DNA of 64,000 nucleotides from the NCBI RefSeq assembly GCF_000988205.1, contig NZ_LAYQ01000001.1, forward strand, positions 147,416 to 211,415, read 5' to 3'. Shown here piece by piece: positions 26,044-34,322 of the stretch. The position numbers were made by a program, and so were the translations under genes. The notes under the pieces are model-generated. The model was given only the letters and a program-made list of their open reading frames with translations, was not told the DNA's origin and made no database searches. The first letter of the stretch is position 1, and each line of letters opens with the position of its first letter. The stretch comes from Corynebacterium minutissimum. GTDB taxonomy: Bacteria > Actinomycetota > Actinomycetes > Mycobacteriales > Mycobacteriaceae.

Positions 26044-27756
26044 ATGACCCACCCCTCCGCTGTCTCTCAGGAGGGCATCCGATCCCGTGCCCTGCGTTTC
26101 GCACCGCGCCGCTCGGACTGGTCCCGCGCGACGATCGGGCGCGACCTCTCGGCAGGCCTCATGGTGGCCCTCGTTGCACTCCCCTTGGCGCTCGGCTTTG
26201 GTGTTGCGTCCGGTGTCGGCGCGGCAGCCGGAATTACGACGGCCATCGTCGCGGGCATCCTGGCCGCGATCTTCGGCGGTAGCAATGTCCAGGTAAGCGG
26301 CCCGACCGGCGCAATGACGGTCGTGTTAATCCCGATCGTGGCTGACCATGGTGCCGACGGAGTGCTCGTTGTCGGCGTGCTGTCGGGGCTCATGCTGCTC
26401 TTGCTGGCATTCACCGGCGCTGGCCGCGCGATGAAGTACATGCCGTTGCCTGTCGTCGAAGGTTTCACAGCCGGTATTGCGGTGATCATCGGCCTCCAGC
26501 AGCTGCCTGCTGCACTCGGTGTTGACGTGGACGGCGAGAAGGTCCTTGGCTTGGCGTGGGGCGCAATCAAAGCTTGGTTAGATGCGCCGGCATGGCAAGC
26601 ACCCGTGATGACCCTCGCGGTGGCGGCCGGAATCGTGCTTGCTGCGCGCATTCGTAGTGGCTTTCCCGCGGCGCTGGTGTTGGTAGCTGCCGCGACGGCC
26701 ATCAACATGCTGGCAGACAGCGGTCTGAAGACTATCGGCTACATCCCGTCGACGTTGCCTGCCCCGCGCTTGCCGCAGATCCCGTGGGAGCACCTGGATT
26801 CCTTGCTGTTGGCGGCGGTCGCCGTCGCAGCGCTCGGTGCGTTGGAGTCCTTGCTGTCCGCGACGGTCGCTGACGCAATGACAGTCGGCGACCGGCACGA
26901 TCCCGACCGCGAGCTCTTTGGGCAGGGCGTGGCCAACGTCGTCGCGCCCCTGTTCGGTGGTATTCCCGCGACCGCCGCGATCGCCCGAACTGCCGTCAAC
27001 GTGCGAGCAGGCGCAGGCACACGCCTGGCAGCTGTGTTTCATTCGCTGCTCTTGCTCGTCGCCGTGCTCGTCGCGGCCCGGTGGGTGGGCGAGATCCCTC
27101 TCGCCGCGCTCGCCGGCGTGCTCATCGCCACTGCGATCCAGATGATCCACCCGCGGAACCTCCGCTCGGTGGTGCGCGCCACCAAGGGCGACGGGGCTAC
27201 CCTGCTCATCACGGCTGTCGCCACCGTCGTGTTCGACCTTGTCGTCGCCGTGCTCATCGGCCTTGTTATAGCGGGCTTCTTCGCGCTGCGCGATACTGCC
27301 CGCACGGCGGTGTTAGAGGCCGCTCCACTGGAGACGGGAGACCACCGCGACAAGGAACGCGAGCTTCTCGACGAGCACATCGCCGCCTTCCGCTTGGAAG
27401 GCCCACTCTTCTTTGGTGCAGCGCACGATTTCCTCCTCGATCTCGCTGATGCCTCGTCGGTCAAGGTTGTCGTGCTCCGCATGCGTTATCTCACGACGAT
27501 CGACGCCACCGGCGCCCAAATGCTCGCCGACACGATCGGACACCTCGAACGCCGCGACACCACGGTCTTACTTGCAGCCACGAAGCCCGAACATGTTCCG
27601 GTGTTGCGCGAACTTGGTGTATTCGACCAGCTTGCACACGAGAATCACGTTTTTGACGACACTCTCGACGCCATCGCCCACGCCCGACTGCATGTCTCGC
27701 GCATTCAGCATGAGGAGTCGGATGGCGCACCCGCGGCGTCGCAAAGCAATCAGTAG
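26044..27756 (+). CDS. SulP-family anion transporter with STAS domain
   Basis: 570 residues from ATG 26044. It has multiple membrane segments with SulP family marks near the start (GLMVALVALPLALGFGVASGVG, then FGGSNVQVSGPTGAMTVV) and a C-terminal cytoplasmic STAS domain from about residue 450 (VKVVVLRMRYLTTIDATGAQML). Likely substrates are sulfate, bicarbonate or another anion; the sequence does not decide. It stands alone, and the tRNA-Ser gene follows after ~130 bp. Confidence 0.92.
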   Translation: MTHPSAVSQEGIRSRALRFAPRRSDWSRATIGRDLSAGLMVALVALPLALGFGVASGVGAAAGITTAIVAGILAAIFGGSNVQVSGPTGAMTVVLIPIVADHGADGVLVVGVLSGLMLLLLAFTGAGRAMKYMPLPVVEGFTAGIAVIIGLQQLPAALGVDVDGEKVLGLAWGAIKAWLDAPAWQAPVMTLAVAAGIVLAARIRSGFPAALVLVAAATAINMLADSGLKTIGYIPSTLPAPRLPQIPWEHLDSLLLAAVAVAALGALESLLSATVADAMTVGDRHDPDRELFGQGVANVVAPLFGGIPATAAIARTAVNVRAGAGTRLAAVFHSLLLLVAVLVAARWVGEIPLAALAGVLIATAIQMIHPRNLRSVVRATKGDGATLLITAVATVVFDLVVAVLIGLVIAGFFALRDTARTAVLEAAPLETGDHRDKERELLDEHIAAFRLEGPLFFGAAHDFLLDLADASSVKVVVLRMRYLTTIDATGAQMLADTIGHLERRDTTVLLAATKPEHVPVLRELGVFDQLAHENHVFDDTLDAIAHARLHVSRIQHEESDGAPAASQSNQ

Positions 27757-27884
27757 GACGAGTAGCACTGGCGAACCTGCGGTTGTGAGGCGATTATCGG
27801 TGACGTGTTGAGCCGAATTCTTCTCCCGCGGCGGAGTCTAGTACTCTGAACGTGTTGCGCGCGGTGCATGCTGACGCGTGACGA

Positions 27885-27972
27885 GGAGGCGTGGCAGAGC
27901 GGCCGAATGCACTGGTCTTGAAAACCAGCGTGGGGAAACTCACCGCGGGTTCAAATCCCGCCGCCTCCGCCA
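27885..27972 (+). tRNA. tRNA-Ser (anticodon UGA)
   Basis: The acceptor stem GGAGGCG (27885-27891) pairs with CGCCTCC (27962-27968), followed by discriminator G and an encoded CCA. The anticodon loop CTTGAAA lies between CTGGT and ACCAG, giving anticodon TGA. A long variable arm and the T arm GCGGGTTCAAATCCCGC complete a class II serine tRNA. Confidence 0.95.
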
Positions 27973-28269
27973 ATTGTTTTGGGGGTCATTTGTAGCGGCT
28001 TTGCTTCTGTCCCATGCGGCTGTAACGAAGCTCAGAACGCATCCTGCCAGTAGGAATCCGCTAATTTGCAGGTGGGTGGCCGAGTTTCCGCCGCCGCCAG
28101 CCACGACGAGGAAAATCGAAAATGCAATCGCGACAAGGCAGTGGATGACCAACCGGCTATGCGCTCCAAGGTGGCATTGCGGCCAAGCTTTCTCGATAGC
28201 CCAGCTCACTGCTGCGAGAATGACATAAAAGACGATTCCCGCTAAGGCTCCTGGAACTAGGTAGAGCAT
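27940..28269 (-). CDS. small membrane protein whose 3' end overlaps tRNA-Ser
   Basis: 109 residues with three hydrophobic stretches (about 2-25, 44-60, 68-85). A good ribosome site (AGAGGAG, 8 nt before the ATG) supports it as a real gene. The last ~11 codons (RRRRDLNPR and stop) read through the antisense of the tRNA, which suggests the original 3' end was lost or the gene was brought next to the tRNA by recombination. The function is unknown. Confidence 0.55.
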   Translation of the reverse strand: MLYLVPGALAGIVFYVILAAVSWAIEKAWPQCHLGAHSRLVIHCLVAIAFSIFLVVAGGGGNSATHLQISGFLLAGCVLSFVTAAWDRSKAATNDPQNNWRRRRDLNPR

Positions 28270-28323
28270 GGATTCATCTCCTCTCGGGGGAATAATGGTT
28301 GTGGTAAGGAAGGCGGTTTCGTG

Positions 28324-28464
28324 ATGTCAGAGGATAACTATTCGGCGTGGGTAGAGACTGATTATCTTTTCGGCTCCCCAGTCAATGCTCGCCGGCTATT
28401 GGAGTCTTACGAGCAAGTGCTAGACGGAAAGGCTAAGGAGCACGACATCGATCTAGCTGTGTAA
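28324..28464 (+). pseudogene. YefM/Phd-type antitoxin remnant (C-terminal part)
   Basis: 46 codons encode MSEDNYSAWVETDYLFGSP and then VNARRLLESYEQVLDGKAKEHDID. This matches the second half of YefM antitoxins (MSLEEYNSLEETAYLLRSP, then NARRL). The reading frame is open upstream (GKEGGFV before the ATG, like the NGEAAVL strand of the family), but the N-terminal DNA-binding part is not recognisable and no start exists there. No partner toxin follows on this strand. It looks like the relic of a second toxin-antitoxin locus. Confidence 0.55.
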
Positions 28465-28492
28465 GAACTATCTTCCGATCGAAGTGGAGTAT

Positions 28493-28813
28493 TCACCTTC
28501 TGGCAGGGTGGAACCGGTTTTGTTTATCTGAGAGGAATTTTACCTGTTTCCGGTAAACATCTCGTCGGTGAGCAATGCGCAGGACGAGCACCACGAGTTT
28601 TCCGTCTATGATTTCATAAACCACGCGATAGTGTCCGACTCGAATTCTGTACAGGTCATCTGAAGCTTTTAGTTTCTTTACTCCATCCGGGCGAGGGGTA
28701 ACGGCTAAGTCTTCGATTGCAGCAAGTAGTCGCCTTTGTGTCGGCCTGTCGAGCTTGCGTAGCTCCTTGGCTGCGGATGCCTTATAGGTGATGCGATAAG
28801 TGGAGTTAGCCAT
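28493..28813 (-). CDS. relE: RelE/ParE-superfamily toxin
   Basis: 106 residues. It has YRITYKASAAKELRKLD at the start, DLYRIRVGHYRVVYEI in the centre and RIAHRRDVYRK at the end, the standard RelE layout (basic, ~90-100 residues). RelE toxins cut mRNA in the ribosomal A site. The antitoxin gene ends 9 bp upstream on the same strand, giving the usual antitoxin-first order. The C-terminal tail is slightly longer than average. Confidence 0.9.
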   Translation of the reverse strand: MANSTYRITYKASAAKELRKLDRPTQRRLLAAIEDLAVTPRPDGVKKLKASDDLYRIRVGHYRVVYEIIDGKLVVLVLRIAHRRDVYRKQVKFLSDKQNRFHPARR

Positions 28814-28822
28814 AGAAGGCGA

Positions 28823-29077
28823 TTAGGTGAGTCCGAGTTCTTTTTTAAGGTCTTCGTGTGAAATCTCTACGGACTCTCCTCGGGCAAGTTCAGCGGCCTG
28901 AACATCTTCACGATCTTCCAGTGCTTCGACTGCGCGGGCGAAAAATGAGGGAGAGACGACAAAAGCGCGAACACGGCTTCCACGGCTAGTGATGGCGACG
29001 GGTGTGTGCTGTGCCTCTTCAAGAATTTGGCTTTGGGATTGGCGGAATTGACTGGACGCCACTGACATCGTTTTCAT
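28823..29077 (-). CDS. Phd/YefM-family antitoxin
   Basis: 84 residues from ATG 29077. The N-terminal part (SVASSQFRQSQSQILEEAQHTPVAITSRGSRVRAFVVSP) is the Phd/YefM DNA-binding fold; the acidic tail (EDVQAAELARGESVEISHEDLKKE) would wrap the toxin. A perfect palindrome lies 5 bp upstream of the ATG and a plausible -10 (TACATT) only 6 bp from it, suggesting a leaderless, autoregulated transcript. ATG 29068 is an alternative start. Confidence 0.85.
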   Translation of the reverse strand: MKTMSVASSQFRQSQSQILEEAQHTPVAITSRGSRVRAFVVSPSFFARAVEALEDREDVQAAELARGESVEISHEDLKKELGLT

Positions 29078-29082
29078 ACTGC

Positions 29083-29103
29083 AAATGTACATCTTGTACA
29101 TTT
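29083..29103. promoter_or_regulatory. toxin-antitoxin operator palindrome
   Basis: AAATGTACA (29083-29091) and TGTACATTT (29095-29103) form a perfect 9-bp inverted repeat with a 3-bp spacer, directly before the antitoxin ATG on the minus strand. It overlaps the presumed -10 element, as expected for autorepression by the antitoxin-toxin complex. Confidence 0.75.
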
Positions 29104-29137
29104 TGGAGGGCAAGGGCTGCGGATGTCGGGTTGCTGT

Positions 29138-29881
29138 TTATCCGATTCGCCCCGCCAGGATGCGCGGCAGCGCCTCCGCTGCGGTGGCGGTGACCACGAC
29201 GTCCGCAAGCGGCGAGAGGTCCGTGGGCTGCGGGGTGACTTCCACGATGGGGATGCCGCGTGCGTGGGCAATCTGCGGCAGGCCGGCGGCGGGGTAGACC
29301 ACACCGGAGGTGCCCACGATGAGCAGCGCGTCTGCGGTGGACATGCGCCGCTCGGCCTCGGCCCATTCATCGGCGGGCAGGGCCTCGCCGAACCACACCA
29401 CGCCTGGGCGCACGAGCCCGCCGCACACGGCGCACTCGGGTGGAGTCATGCTCTCGACCGGTTCGTTCGGCAGTGCTATGTCCTCGTCATACGGGGTATC
29501 GCAGTCGGTGCAGCGGAAGGCGAACAAGGAGCCGTGTAGGTGAACCACGTCCCGGCTTCCGGCGCGCTCGTGCAGGTTATCGATGTTCTGCGTGGTCACT
29601 GTCATGCCGCGTGCGGCAGCAATTGCGCGGTGCCCGGCGTTGGGCTCGGCCCGCTGCGCCAGCTGTGCGCGCCACAGGTACCAGGCGAACATGGGCTTAG
29701 GCTCGGTTCGCCATGCGCTTATCGACGCCATCGCAACCGGATCTACATTCTCCCAGATGCCCGTCTGCGCATCGCGGTACGTGGCGATGCCGCTGTCCGC
29801 GCTCATGCCCGCGCCGGTGAAAACCTCAACGTGGGTGGCATCAGAAAGAATCGACTGTGCGCGCTCAAACAGGTGCTCCAT
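29138..29881 (-). CDS. Sir2-family NAD-dependent protein deacylase (class III-like)
   Basis: 247 residues from ATG 29881. The NAD site is FTGAGMSADSGI (21-32), followed by TQNIDNLHERAG (97-108) and the catalytic His116 (HLHGS). The structural zinc site is C124-x2-C127 and C150-x2-C153. Y68-L-W-R71 matches the Tyr-x-x-Arg pair that selects succinyl/malonyl-lysine in SIRT5 and CobB, so desuccinylation is likely beside deacetylation. The frame upstream of 29881 is shadow sequence. Confidence 0.92.
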   Translation of the reverse strand: MEHLFERAQSILSDATHVEVFTGAGMSADSGIATYRDAQTGIWENVDPVAMASISAWRTEPKPMFAWYLWRAQLAQRAEPNAGHRAIAAARGMTVTTQNIDNLHERAGSRDVVHLHGSLFAFRCTDCDTPYDEDIALPNEPVESMTPPECAVCGGLVRPGVVWFGEALPADEWAEAERRMSTADALLIVGTSGVVYPAAGLPQIAHARGIPIVEVTPQPTDLSPLADVVVTATAAEALPRILAGRIG

Positions 29882-29885
29882 GCAT

Positions 29886-30617
29886 CTAGAGTACGGCGAT
29901 GAGCACGCAGAATGCCATGGATGCGCTAAGGGCGATGCCCATGCGCCACAGGTAGCGCCGGCCAGGTTCGTGCGCGGTGTTGATCTGCAGCTTCGAAGGA
30001 TTCGTGGGGAAGACTGCCATGCACATGGGGTCTTTAGGTTCTTTGTAGACTCCCATGCCACCGGCAAAGCGGAGTGCTTCGTTGCGAACCTGTTCATCAT
30101 GGTCGGTGGGTATGGCTTTCACGGCTTTTGCGGATGTCAGCGTTAACCGGACGCCCTGAATCATGACGAACACGGTGAAGGCTATCCACGCGACCACGAG
30201 GAGAAAGCCTGAGAAGGGGATATCCGGAATGACGGTGCAGACCGCAGTGAGGCACAGGCAAGCCGTCATGGTAAGGACTGTCTGGGCAACGAACATGGCG
30301 GTCTTCTGTGTGAGCAGCTCCGCGCGCTGTGCCGTGGCCTCGGAGAAAGGAATCGCTGACTCCGCCGGAACCTGTGCTGTCTTTCGCGCCAGCGAGACTG
30401 GTGGCACGCACAGCGGCAGCACAATGGCGAACACAACGCCGATCCACACCAGGACCGTTGCGTTGAAGAAAGACTTGGGTTCGAAGCGGTCCGGATTGCC
30501 CGAGCCATCAAAGTGGACCGGGATGGGATCAGGCACCGAATCCCAGCGCAGCAGCATGTATACCAGCGTGAGAGCACACACCACAGCGGTAGCGACGTAA
30601 TACTGGCGGCTTCTCAT
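29886..30617 (-). CDS. DUF1648-domain membrane protein
   Basis: 243 residues, with membrane segments at about 7-23, 53-72, 110-130, 135-155 and near the C-terminus. The first loop RWDSVPDPIPVHFDGSGNPDRF is the DUF1648 signature, a domain shared with SdpI-type immunity/signalling proteins and other membrane proteins of unknown role. It ends 4 bp before the sirtuin start, so the two form an operon. Paired repeats lie 75-145 bp upstream of the start. Confidence 0.82.
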   Translation of the reverse strand: MRSRQYYVATAVVCALTLVYMLLRWDSVPDPIPVHFDGSGNPDRFEPKSFFNATVLVWIGVVFAIVLPLCVPPVSLARKTAQVPAESAIPFSEATAQRAELLTQKTAMFVAQTVLTMTACLCLTAVCTVIPDIPFSGFLLVVAWIAFTVFVMIQGVRLTLTSAKAVKAIPTDHDEQVRNEALRFAGGMGVYKEPKDPMCMAVFPTNPSKLQINTAHEPGRRYLWRMGIALSASMAFCVLIAVL

Positions 30618-30691
30618 GGCAGTGAGCTTACAAGGTGGCCCGTTGTTGGCTGCGCTGCGGGAGTCGGATTCTTACATGGTTTCAGTCATAA

Positions 30692-30762
30692 GGTTCGCTT
30701 GGGGGCAAGTAAACCATCTGTACCTCGTTAGATGGTTCGTTTGGGTGCAAACAAACCATCTG
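30692..30762. repeat. two 29-bp imperfect repeats, each near-palindromic, in a 303-bp intergenic region
   Basis: Copies at 30692-30720 and 30734-30762 (42-bp spacing, 25 of 29 identical) both run from GGTTCG to AAACCATCTG. The second sits in a longer inverted repeat, AGATGGTTCGTTTG with CAAACAAACCATCT. Shorter direct repeats (GAACCTTGTGAA, GAACCTTTTGTGAA) follow at 30767-30793. They lie upstream of the DUF1648-sirtuin operon and are probably regulator sites. The rest of 30618-30920 has no gene I can support. Confidence 0.5.
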
Positions 30763-30920
30763 ACTAGAACCTTGTGAAGGGAACCTTTTGTGAAATCAGG
30801 AGGGCGTCCGGATGCGCCGCGGTGTCTGAATGGTCGCTGAGGGGACCATGTGGCAGGGGCGTCGAGAAGGTGGAGCTGCCGGTTACGGGGGTAGAAAACC
30901 TCACAGCGAGCGGCGTGAAG

Positions 30921-32003
30921 CTAGTCGGTCACGCCCTGCTCTGCTTTTAGGTCATCGAGAGAGATGGTCTCCAGATCGCCTCGGTGGGCGGCAGCGGCCT
31001 CGGACTCGAGCTCGGAGATGTGCTCTTGCCAGGCGTCGATGCCGCCGCGCAGCGAGTAGACGTTGCTGAAGCCTCGGGCCCGCAGGGCCTCGACCGCTTG
31101 GGCGGAGCGCAGGCCGCTGGCGCAGTAGAGGACGGCTAGGTCGGCGGGGTCTAGGGGCGGGTTGTGGCCGGCGAGGATCTCATCGAGCGGGAGATGCTGC
31201 GAGCCGGGGATGAGGGAGGTGGCGCGCTCGGGGGACGTGCGGACGTCGATAAGCGTGGCGTCTTCTGGAATGTCGCGGATGTCCGTGGGGTTGTCGGGGC
31301 GCGCCGGGGTGGCGCCGTTCGCGCGCACGGGGATGTATTCCCAGGTCCCGGCGAGGGAATCGTAGTAGCCCAGCGTGCCGATGAGCGGGGTGCCGATGCC
31401 CGTGAGGAGCTTGAGCGCCTCGACGGCCAGGGCGGAGCCGGCCACACCGACGACCGGGCCCATCACGCCGGCCTGCGAGCAGGAGGGCACCTGCGGATCG
31501 GTGGGGAAGAGGTCCTCGTAGACTGGGCCGTGACCGGAATGGAAGACGGTGAGCTGCGCGTCGTAGCCCAGAAGCGAGGCCCACACGTGCGGAATGCCCA
31601 GCTCATGGGCGGCCCAGGAGGCTAGGTGGCGGGAGTAGAAGTTATCGGTTCCGTCGATGATGAGGTCAGCGCCGCTCAGCTGGTCTAAGGCGGTATCGGG
31701 CGTGAGGCGCGAGAACTGCTCGACGGTGCACTCCGGGTTGAGGGCGTTCAAGGCCGAAGCGGCGGATTCGGTTTTGGGCTGGCCTACGGTCGCCGTGCTG
31801 TGGATGACCTGGCGGTGCAGGTTGGAGAGGGAGACGGTGTCGTCGTCGAAAAGCAGGATGCGCCCCACGCCCGCGCCTGCCAGGTAGAGCAGGGCAGGCG
31901 AGCCCAGGCCACCGGCGCCGATGACGGCGACGGTAGAAGAGCGAAGCTGTTCCTGTGTGGAGCTTCCCCAGAGGGTTTCCTGGCGTGCATAACGTGAGCT
32001 CAT
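30921..32003 (-). CDS. moeZ: ThiF-family adenylyltransferase/sulfurtransferase MoeZ (ThiF + rhodanese)
   Basis: 360 residues. The N-terminal ThiF/MoeB domain has the ATP site VIGAGGLGSPALLYLAGAG (27-45) and DDDTVSLSNLHRQ; the C-terminal rhodanese domain (about 245-330) has the persulfide Cys294 in YCASGLRS. It adenylates and thiolates the C-terminal Gly-Gly of MoaD-type carriers. The zinc CxxC pairs of E. coli MoeB are not present. The start overlaps the moaE stop by 4 bp. Confidence 0.9.
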   Translation of the reverse strand: MSSRYARQETLWGSSTQEQLRSSTVAVIGAGGLGSPALLYLAGAGVGRILLFDDDTVSLSNLHRQVIHSTATVGQPKTESAASALNALNPECTVEQFSRLTPDTALDQLSGADLIIDGTDNFYSRHLASWAAHELGIPHVWASLLGYDAQLTVFHSGHGPVYEDLFPTDPQVPSCSQAGVMGPVVGVAGSALAVEALKLLTGIGTPLIGTLGYYDSLAGTWEYIPVRANGATPARPDNPTDIRDIPEDATLIDVRTSPERATSLIPGSQHLPLDEILAGHNPPLDPADLAVLYCASGLRSAQAVEALRARGFSNVYSLRGGIDAWQEHISELESEAAAAHRGDLETISLDDLKAEQGVTD

Positions 32004-32419
32004 TCCAGGCCTACCCAGGTGGTGGTGTCATCGGTGTGGAGCTGTTCTTTCCAGATGGGGACTTCCGCCTTGACGCGGTCGGCGCAGGTCGAAGCAGCCT
32101 CGAAGGCGTCCTTGCGGTGCGCGGAGGAAGCGGCGACGAGGAAGGCGGATTCGCCAATTGCTAGTGCTCCAGTCCGGTGCGCGCACCAGAGGCGCACGGC
32201 GGGGAAGGCAGCGGCGACCTCGCCGGCAACGCGCTCGATCTCTTCTTGGGCGCTGGGATGCGCGGTGTAGGTCAGGAGTTTCACACCCCGGCCGGAGTCG
32301 TGGTTGCGCACGATGCCGTCGAATAAAACGACAGCACCCGTTTCAGCGGTGGCGATGTCGGGGGCTGAGATAGGCTCAGCGCTGATGTGGGCGCCGAGTA
32401 AGCCGAAGTTAGTGCTCAT
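32000..32419 (-). CDS. moaE: molybdopterin synthase catalytic subunit MoaE
   Basis: 139 residues from ATG 32419. Family features are GAVVLFDGIVRNHDSGR (28-44), LTYTAHPSAQEE, HRTGALAIGESAFLVAASSAHR and WKEQ near the end, with the catalytic lysine region KAEVPIWKE. Together with MoaD it puts two sulfurs into precursor Z. It sits inside a tightly overlapping moeA-moaB-moaE-moeZ operon. Confidence 0.92.
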   Translation of the reverse strand: MSTNFGLLGAHISAEPISAPDIATAETGAVVLFDGIVRNHDSGRGVKLLTYTAHPSAQEEIERVAGEVAAAFPAVRLWCAHRTGALAIGESAFLVAASSAHRKDAFEAASTCADRVKAEVPIWKEQLHTDDTTTWVGLE

Positions 32420-32879
32420 GAATTCCTTCCAGCTGGTTGATGATGTGGTTAAGCACCGGTTCGAGGACCGCGCAGCCGTCCTTGGCCGCACCCGTGGAGC
32501 CGGGCAGGGCCATGGCGAAAGTGGACCCGGTGACTCCGGCAACCGTGCGGGAGAGTGCCGCGGTGGGGATGGCCGCCGAGTGCGCGTAGAAGGCATGGGC
32601 CAGGCCGGGTAGTTCGCGGTCAAGATGTGGGGTGAGTGCCTCGACGGTGCGGTCATCCGGCGTGATGCCGGTGCCGCCGGAGGTGAGGATGACGGAGGGG
32701 GCATCGGCGAAGGCAGTAGTAAGGGCGGAGTCGATATCGGCGTCGGCGACGACGAGGGGCTGCGGGGTATCGAAGTCCTGCTCACGCAGGAAGTTCACCA
32801 AGATAGGGCCAGAGCGGTCCTCGTATTCACCGGCGGCGGCGCGGGTGGAGGCAACGATAACGAGTGCGCGGCGGGTCAT
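32409..32879 (-). CDS. moaB: molybdopterin adenylyltransferase-type protein (MoaB/MogA)
   Basis: 156 residues. It has the MPT-binding signature ILTSGGTGITPDDRTVEAL (62-80) and ALPGSTGAAKDG near the C-terminus, the family pattern for MogA/MoaB. It activates molybdopterin by adenylation before metal insertion by MoeA. It overlaps moaE by 11 bp and moeA by 4 bp. Confidence 0.9.
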   Translation of the reverse strand: MTRRALVIVASTRAAAGEYEDRSGPILVNFLREQDFDTPQPLVVADADIDSALTTAFADAPSVILTSGGTGITPDDRTVEALTPHLDRELPGLAHAFYAHSAAIPTAALSRTVAGVTGSTFAMALPGSTGAAKDGCAVLEPVLNHIINQLEGIHEH

Positions 32880-34027
32880 GAGAGCGGGAACACCTCCACG
32901 AGGTCGCCGGCTGAAAGCTGCGTGTCGGCCGGAATGCGGATGAGTACGTTGGCGCCGATGGCCTGGGACATCAGGTGGGAGCTGGTGCCGCCGAGGAAGG
33001 AGGCTTCGGCGGTGCCGTCGGAGATGCTGATGGTTCCACGTCGGAATTGCTCGCGGCCGGTGAGGCCTTCGGCGGGCTCAGTAAGGGTTGCTCTAAATGG
33101 AGCTGGAGCGCGGCCGATAACGGGCGCCAAGTAGAGACGGAAGCTCACCAGCGTGGAGATGGGGTTGCCGGGGAAGCAGACGACGGGCACCTCGCCCAAG
33201 CGTGATAAGCCCTGCGGGCCGCCGGGCTGCTGCGCCACGTGGCCGAACCAGCCGTCCTCTTCGAAGATCTGGCGGATGACCTCGAATTTTCCGTGGGAGA
33301 TGCCGCCGGAAGTAACGATGACATCGGGGCGGTGGGTGATGACCGCTTCGGTGAGGTCCGCGCGCAGGGCAGAAGGATCGTCGTTTGTACGCACGAAGCC
33401 GGCCACCTCGATGCCATATTGCGCCGCCAAGGCCGCGAGCATGGGCGCGTTGGAATCGGGGATGGTGGCTTCGCCTTCACCGCCGATCTCCGCACCACCG
33501 GTGCAGATGAGGATGCGGGCGGGCGCGAAGGTGAGGACCTCGGCCAGGCCTTGGGAGGCGAGGGTGGCGATGGAGGGGGCGTCGAGAAGCGCGTGCTCGT
33601 TGATGAGGGTCGTGCCTGCCTGGACATCGGAGCCCGCACGGCGGATGAACTGCTCAGGGGCTGCCGGCACGGTGACCGTGGCGCCCTCTTCCGGGAAGTG
33701 CGGGGGCTCGCAGTGCTCGACGGGGACGATGGTGGCAGTGCCCTCAGGGACCTTCGCGCCGGTCATGATGGGCAGGGCGGTGCCTTGCGGGAGTGAGCCC
33801 GGGGAGTCCCCCGCCGCGATGGTGCGGCCGACGGTAAAGGTGCCGCCGTGTGTAGTCGGAAGCGCATAACCATCCATCTGCGAATTATCAAAAGGTGGAA
33901 GGTTGTATTCCGCGCGGTACGTCGCAGCGGCGCGGCGGCCGAAGGCGCTGCTCAGGGGAGTGGACACCACCCGGGGCTGCGGAAGGGCCGCGCGGACGGC
34001 GGCGAGGTGTTCCTCATAGGTGCGCAT
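32876..34027 (-). CDS. moeA: molybdopterin molybdenumtransferase MoeA
   Basis: 383 residues from ATG 34027. It has the substrate loop FDNSQMDGYALP, PIMTGAKVPEGTATIVPVE, VIVTSGGISHGKFE and CFPGNPISTLVSF, all standard MoeA blocks. It inserts molybdate into adenylated molybdopterin. It is the first gene of the minus-strand Moco operon and divergent from moaD with a 40-bp gap. A longer frame to 34069 would overlap moaD and is not preferred. Confidence 0.92.
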   Translation of the reverse strand: MRTYEEHLAAVRAALPQPRVVSTPLSSAFGRRAAATYRAEYNLPPFDNSQMDGYALPTTHGGTFTVGRTIAAGDSPGSLPQGTALPIMTGAKVPEGTATIVPVEHCEPPHFPEEGATVTVPAAPEQFIRRAGSDVQAGTTLINEHALLDAPSIATLASQGLAEVLTFAPARILICTGGAEIGGEGEATIPDSNAPMLAALAAQYGIEVAGFVRTNDDPSALRADLTEAVITHRPDVIVTSGGISHGKFEVIRQIFEEDGWFGHVAQQPGGPQGLSRLGEVPVVCFPGNPISTLVSFRLYLAPVIGRAPAPFRATLTEPAEGLTGREQFRRGTISISDGTAEASFLGGTSSHLMSQAIGANVLIRIPADTQLSAGDLVEVFPLS

Positions 34028-34067
34028 CGGGTTCCTTCCTGTCACAGAGGCTGGCATAGTGGCAACC

Positions 34068-34322
34068 ATGGTTGATATACACTACTTTGCCGCAGCCCGC
34101 GCCGCCGCAGGGCGCGCGCAAGACACGGCGCAGGCGGCGACCTTGGGGGAGTTGCTGGAGGTGTTGCGTGCTCGTCATACCGGCAGCACCGAGGCCGGCA
34201 TGAGCTTTGCGGAGGTGCTGGAGCGCTGCACATTCCTGGTGGATGGCGCGAGCGCTACCGAGGACGCCGTGCTTGCCGACGCCTCCCGAGTCGACGTCCT
34301 CCCGCCTTTTGCTGGGGGTTAA
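34068..34322 (+). CDS. moaD: molybdopterin synthase sulfur carrier MoaD
   Basis: 84 residues, ubiquitin-like fold. It starts VDIHYFAAARAAAG and ends in the double glycine LPPFAGG, which is adenylated and thiocarboxylated by the ThiF protein encoded nearby. It is the small subunit of molybdopterin synthase. moaA and moaC are not in the window. Confidence 0.9.
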   Translation: MVDIHYFAAARAAAGRAQDTAQAATLGELLEVLRARHTGSTEAGMSFAEVLERCTFLVDGASATEDAVLADASRVDVLPPFAGG

